Positions 61,800 to 64,000 of a DNA stretch of 64,000 bases are shown piece after piece. The DNA is from Kaistia algarum (GTDB taxonomy: Bacteria; Pseudomonadota; Alphaproteobacteria; Rhizobiales; Kaistiaceae): assembly GCF_026343945.1 (NCBI RefSeq), contig NZ_JAPKNJ010000003.1, positions 62,001 to 126,000 on the forward strand, read 5' to 3'. How positions within the stretch are numbered: the stretch's first letter is position 1; each line of letters starts with the position of its first letter. The position numbers and the translations under genes were made by a program. The notes beneath the pieces are model-generated. The model did not search any database. It saw only the letters and a program-made list of their open reading frames with translations, and had not been told where the DNA came from.

Positions 61800-63878
61800 C
61801 TATCGTCCCTCGCGGTACCAGGTCGCGGCGGCGGCGCCTAGGAGGATGGCGAGGCCGAGGAAGCCGGAAAAGAGCGGCAGGCGGTCGACGCCCTTCAGCA
61901 CTGATGCCTCGGTCATCCGGATGCCGATCCAGTCTTGACCGGCCATGGAGCGGCCGGAGCGGACGGGAACGATGCGCGGCGTGTCGAGGCGGCCATCGGC
62001 GCCGGTCATGCGGGCGATCCGTCCGCCCGAGGCCTGTACGACCGGCGCCAGCTTTTCCTCCGTCGAACGCACATCGGTGAATTCGCGCGGATTGGCCGGG
62101 CCGACATGGGCGAAGGCGCGCTGGTCGCCATCCTCGACCCGCCAGAGGCCGATCTCGCCGGCGGGGACTTCGGCGCGGAAACGCCCGGGTCCATCGGCCA
62201 CCAGCGGCACGTTGCTCGTCTTGCCCGAGGGCGCCGTCAGGGTTGCCGGCGCGGCATTGTCCTTCATGGTCTGGCGCTCGATGACGAGATTGGCGCCGTC
62301 GGCCGTGACCTTCAGCGCTTCCTCTTCGAGATCCGGCTCCTTCATCAGCCAGTGGGCGAGGCGGCGCAGCAGGTCGACATGCGGGCCGCCGCCCTCATAG
62401 CCGCGCGCCCAGAGCCAGACTTGATCCGAGAGCATGAGCGCGACGCGGCCCTTGCCCTCGCGCTGCAGAACCAGCAGCGGGTCGCCATCGGCGCCCTTCA
62501 TGATCACTTCGCCGCTGGGCTTGTCCGTCTCGACCTGGCGGAACCAGCGGCTCCAATGCGGCGGGGTCGCGTCGCCGCCTTCAAGGCCGCGCGTCACCGG
62601 ATGACGCTTGCCGAGATCGGTGACTTCCGGCGTGAATGGCTTCTCGATGACCCGCCCGGTCGGCGCGGCCGGCAGCACGTCGGCGAGCGGCGTGCCGTAG
62701 AGGCTGCCCTCCGACGCATAATCGGGTCCGGAGGCGACGAGCAGCGCGCCGCCATCGCGGACATAGCGGGCGATGTTGTCGAAGTAGAGGATCGGCAGCA
62801 CGCCGCGCTGGGCATAGCGGTCGAAGATGATCAGGTCGAACTGGTCGATCTTGACGGAGAAAAGTTCGCGCGTGGGAAACGCGATCAGCGACAATTCGTC
62901 GATCGGCGTGCCGTCCTGCTTCTCCGGCGGTCGCAGGATGGTGAAATGCACCAGATCGACCGAGGCGTCGGATTTGAGCAGGTTGCGCCAGATGCGCTCG
63001 CCGGCATGCGGCTCACCGGAGACGAGCAGGACGCGCAAATTTTCGCGGATGCCGTCGACGACTGCGGCGGCGCGGTTGTTGACCGCGGTGAGTTCGCCGG
63101 TGAGCGGCGCCGCCTCGAATTCGTAGATGTTCTGTCCAGCATGGGCGATGTCGATGCCGAAGCGACTGACCTCGCCCGGCATGACGATCTCGGTTGCCAG
63201 CGGCTCGCCGTCGCGCGTGATCGTCACCTGCACCGGGCCGCTATCGGACACGCCGCTGTCGATGACGCTGTATTCGATGGTCTGCTTCTCGCCGACGATG
63301 GCGAAGCGGGGCGCCTGCCGAATCACGATCTGGCGGTCGATCTCGTCCGGCTTGCCCGAGATCAGCGCGTGCAGCGGCGCGCCGCCCAGGATCTCGGCCG
63401 GCGGTTTTGGAACGTCATGGACCTCGCCATCCGTCAGCATGACAACGGCGCCAATGCGTTCCGGCGCGACATCGGCGAGCGCCGAGCCGACCGCCTTGAA
63501 CAGTTCGGTACCATCGACCGGCTGACCGTTGGCCGTGCTGCCGACCTCGATCGTGCGCAGTTCGATATTGCGCAGGTCGCCGAAGCGCTTCTCGATCGCG
63601 GCACGCATGGCCGTCGTGGTCGCCGCGCGATCGGAAAGGCCCTGGCTGGCGGTCTTATCGACGACGACAGCGACCACGGTCGGCAGCGGTTCGCGTTCCT
63701 CGGCGAGCAGCACGGGTCCCGCAAGGGCGGCAACAAGACAGGCGAGCGCCAGCAGCCGCAGCCAGGCACCGCGGATCCGGCGGATGAGCAGCGGCAACGC
63801 GACGATGAGGGCGACCGCCGCGAGGGCGAGCAGCGCCGGCAGCGGCACGACCGGCGCGAAGGTCAGGGACCAGTTCAC
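61800..63878 (-). CDS. Large membrane protein, VWA/glutamine-amidotransferase-like, partner of DUF4159
   Basis: 692 residues from GTG 63878, which overlaps the stop of the preceding gene (GTGA). Two N-terminal membrane helices (about 8-60), a VWA-like region (VVAVVVDKTASQGLSDRAATTTAM; VVMLTDGEVHD), an Ig-like and amidotransferase-like central part (VLLVSGEPHAGERIWRNLL, DLIIFDRYAQRG, YVRDGGALLVASGPDY) and one C-terminal helix. Such proteins occur in alphaproteobacteria in a MoxR-DUF58-DUF4159 cluster, whose role is unsettled and perhaps concerns chaperone-assisted envelope maturation. Confidence 0.75.
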   Translation of the reverse strand: MNWSLTFAPVVPLPALLALAAVALIVALPLLIRRIRGAWLRLLALACLVAALAGPVLLAEEREPLPTVVAVVVDKTASQGLSDRAATTTAMRAAIEKRFGDLRNIELRTIEVGSTANGQPVDGTELFKAVGSALADVAPERIGAVVMLTDGEVHDVPKPPAEILGGAPLHALISGKPDEIDRQIVIRQAPRFAIVGEKQTIEYSVIDSGVSDSGPVQVTITRDGEPLATEIVMPGEVSRFGIDIAHAGQNIYEFEAAPLTGELTAVNNRAAAVVDGIRENLRVLLVSGEPHAGERIWRNLLKSDASVDLVHFTILRPPEKQDGTPIDELSLIAFPTRELFSVKIDQFDLIIFDRYAQRGVLPILYFDNIARYVRDGGALLVASGPDYASEGSLYGTPLADVLPAAPTGRVIEKPFTPEVTDLGKRHPVTRGLEGGDATPPHWSRWFRQVETDKPSGEVIMKGADGDPLLVLQREGKGRVALMLSDQVWLWARGYEGGGPHVDLLRRLAHWLMKEPDLEEEALKVTADGANLVIERQTMKDNAAPATLTAPSGKTSNVPLVADGPGRFRAEVPAGEIGLWRVEDGDQRAFAHVGPANPREFTDVRSTEEKLAPVVQASGGRIARMTGADGRLDTPRIVPVRSGRSMAGQDWIGIRMTEASVLKGVDRLPLFSGFLGLAILLGAAAATWYREGR

Positions 63879-64000
63879 TGTCCGAGCCTTTCCAGGAGCG
63901 CCGGCACATGAACCTGATCGGCCTTGTAGTTGCCGGTCAGCGCATACATGACGATGTTGACGCCGGTGCGGAACGCCATCTCGCGCTGGCGCGGATCCGG
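63875..64000 (-). CDS. C-terminal end of a DUF4159 protein, truncated by window edge
   Basis: The last 41 codons are visible in frame, ending with MAFRTGVNIVMYALTGNYK and DQVHVPALLERLGQ, which is the usual C-terminus of DUF4159 proteins. The stop overlaps the GTG of the next minus-strand gene. The rest lies beyond the window. Confidence 0.7.
   Translation of the reverse strand, partial: PDPRQREMAFRTGVNIVMYALTGNYKADQVHVPALLERLGQ

Noticed and set aside
61935..63911. 658-codon open frame antisense to the VWA-like membrane gene
   Set aside because: The minus-strand gene has membrane helices and a coupled upstream DUF4159 end; the plus frame looks like a shadow.

Overview
The window is 64 kb of high-GC, gene-dense DNA with no rRNA, tRNA, CRISPR array, prophage or insertion sequence that I can see. 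Gene content points to a chromosome of an alphaproteobacterium of the order Hyphomicrobiales (rhizobia and relatives). The main evidence is an mprF/lpiA-acvB pair, a Rhizobium-type rhamnose locus with a fused RhaD and a DeoR-family regulator, AztABC-type zinc uptake, a HXXEE protein, and candidate Irr- and Zur-like sites. I cannot name the genus.

Layout. 1-4.1 kb: the 3' part of mprF/lpiA, translationally coupled to acvB (lysyl-phosphatidylglycerol metabolism), then a separate VirJ-like copy of the AcvB catalytic domain. 4.2-20.5 kb: housekeeping and small metabolic genes (EEP-family protein, lemA-DUF2207 pair, lytic transglycosylase, prfC, TMEM175 channel, SDR and aldo/keto reductases, TerC, a CFA-type methyltransferase). 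20.5-27.3 kb: a six-gene minus-strand operon that looks like periplasmic iron handling: Cys-rich protein, imelysin, multicopper oxidase, di-heme cytochrome, second imelysin, DUF1513. 27.6-30.5 kb: divergent from it, a zinc-uptake operon (His-rich small membrane protein, aztA, aztB, aztC) behind a strong Zur-box candidate. 30.5-33.4 kb: a PfkB kinase and an aldo/keto reductase/LysR pair. 33.4-41.2 kb: a gamma-glutamylation-type catabolic cluster (glutamine-synthetase-like ligase, APC permease, aldehyde and alcohol dehydrogenases, N-formylglutamate amidohydrolase family) with a divergent MurR/RpiR regulator. 41.2-43.2 kb: DUF4260 and a class C beta-lactamase-like hydrolase. 43.3-54.1 kb: a complete rhamnose uptake and catabolism locus, rhaR-T-P-Q-S-K on the minus strand and rhaD-rhaI on the plus strand, around an unusual 104-bp near-palindrome. 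54.3-55.0 kb: two tandem glycine-zipper envelope proteins with strong terminators. 55.1-64 kb: oligopeptide-type binding protein, YbaK deacylase, a tail-anchored unknown, metallophosphoesterase, Nudix, GNAT, sulfatase, and the end of a DUF4159/VWA-like membrane gene pair that leaves the window.

The strongest candidates for something new are the metal-homeostasis block at 20.5-30.5 kb (an iron operon with an inserted multicopper oxidase and an uncharacterised Cys-rich first gene, back to back with a zinc operon led by an uncharacterised His-rich membrane peptide) and the symmetric rhaR-rhaD control region. Nearly all genes have recognisable families; none of the function calls was tested by a database search.
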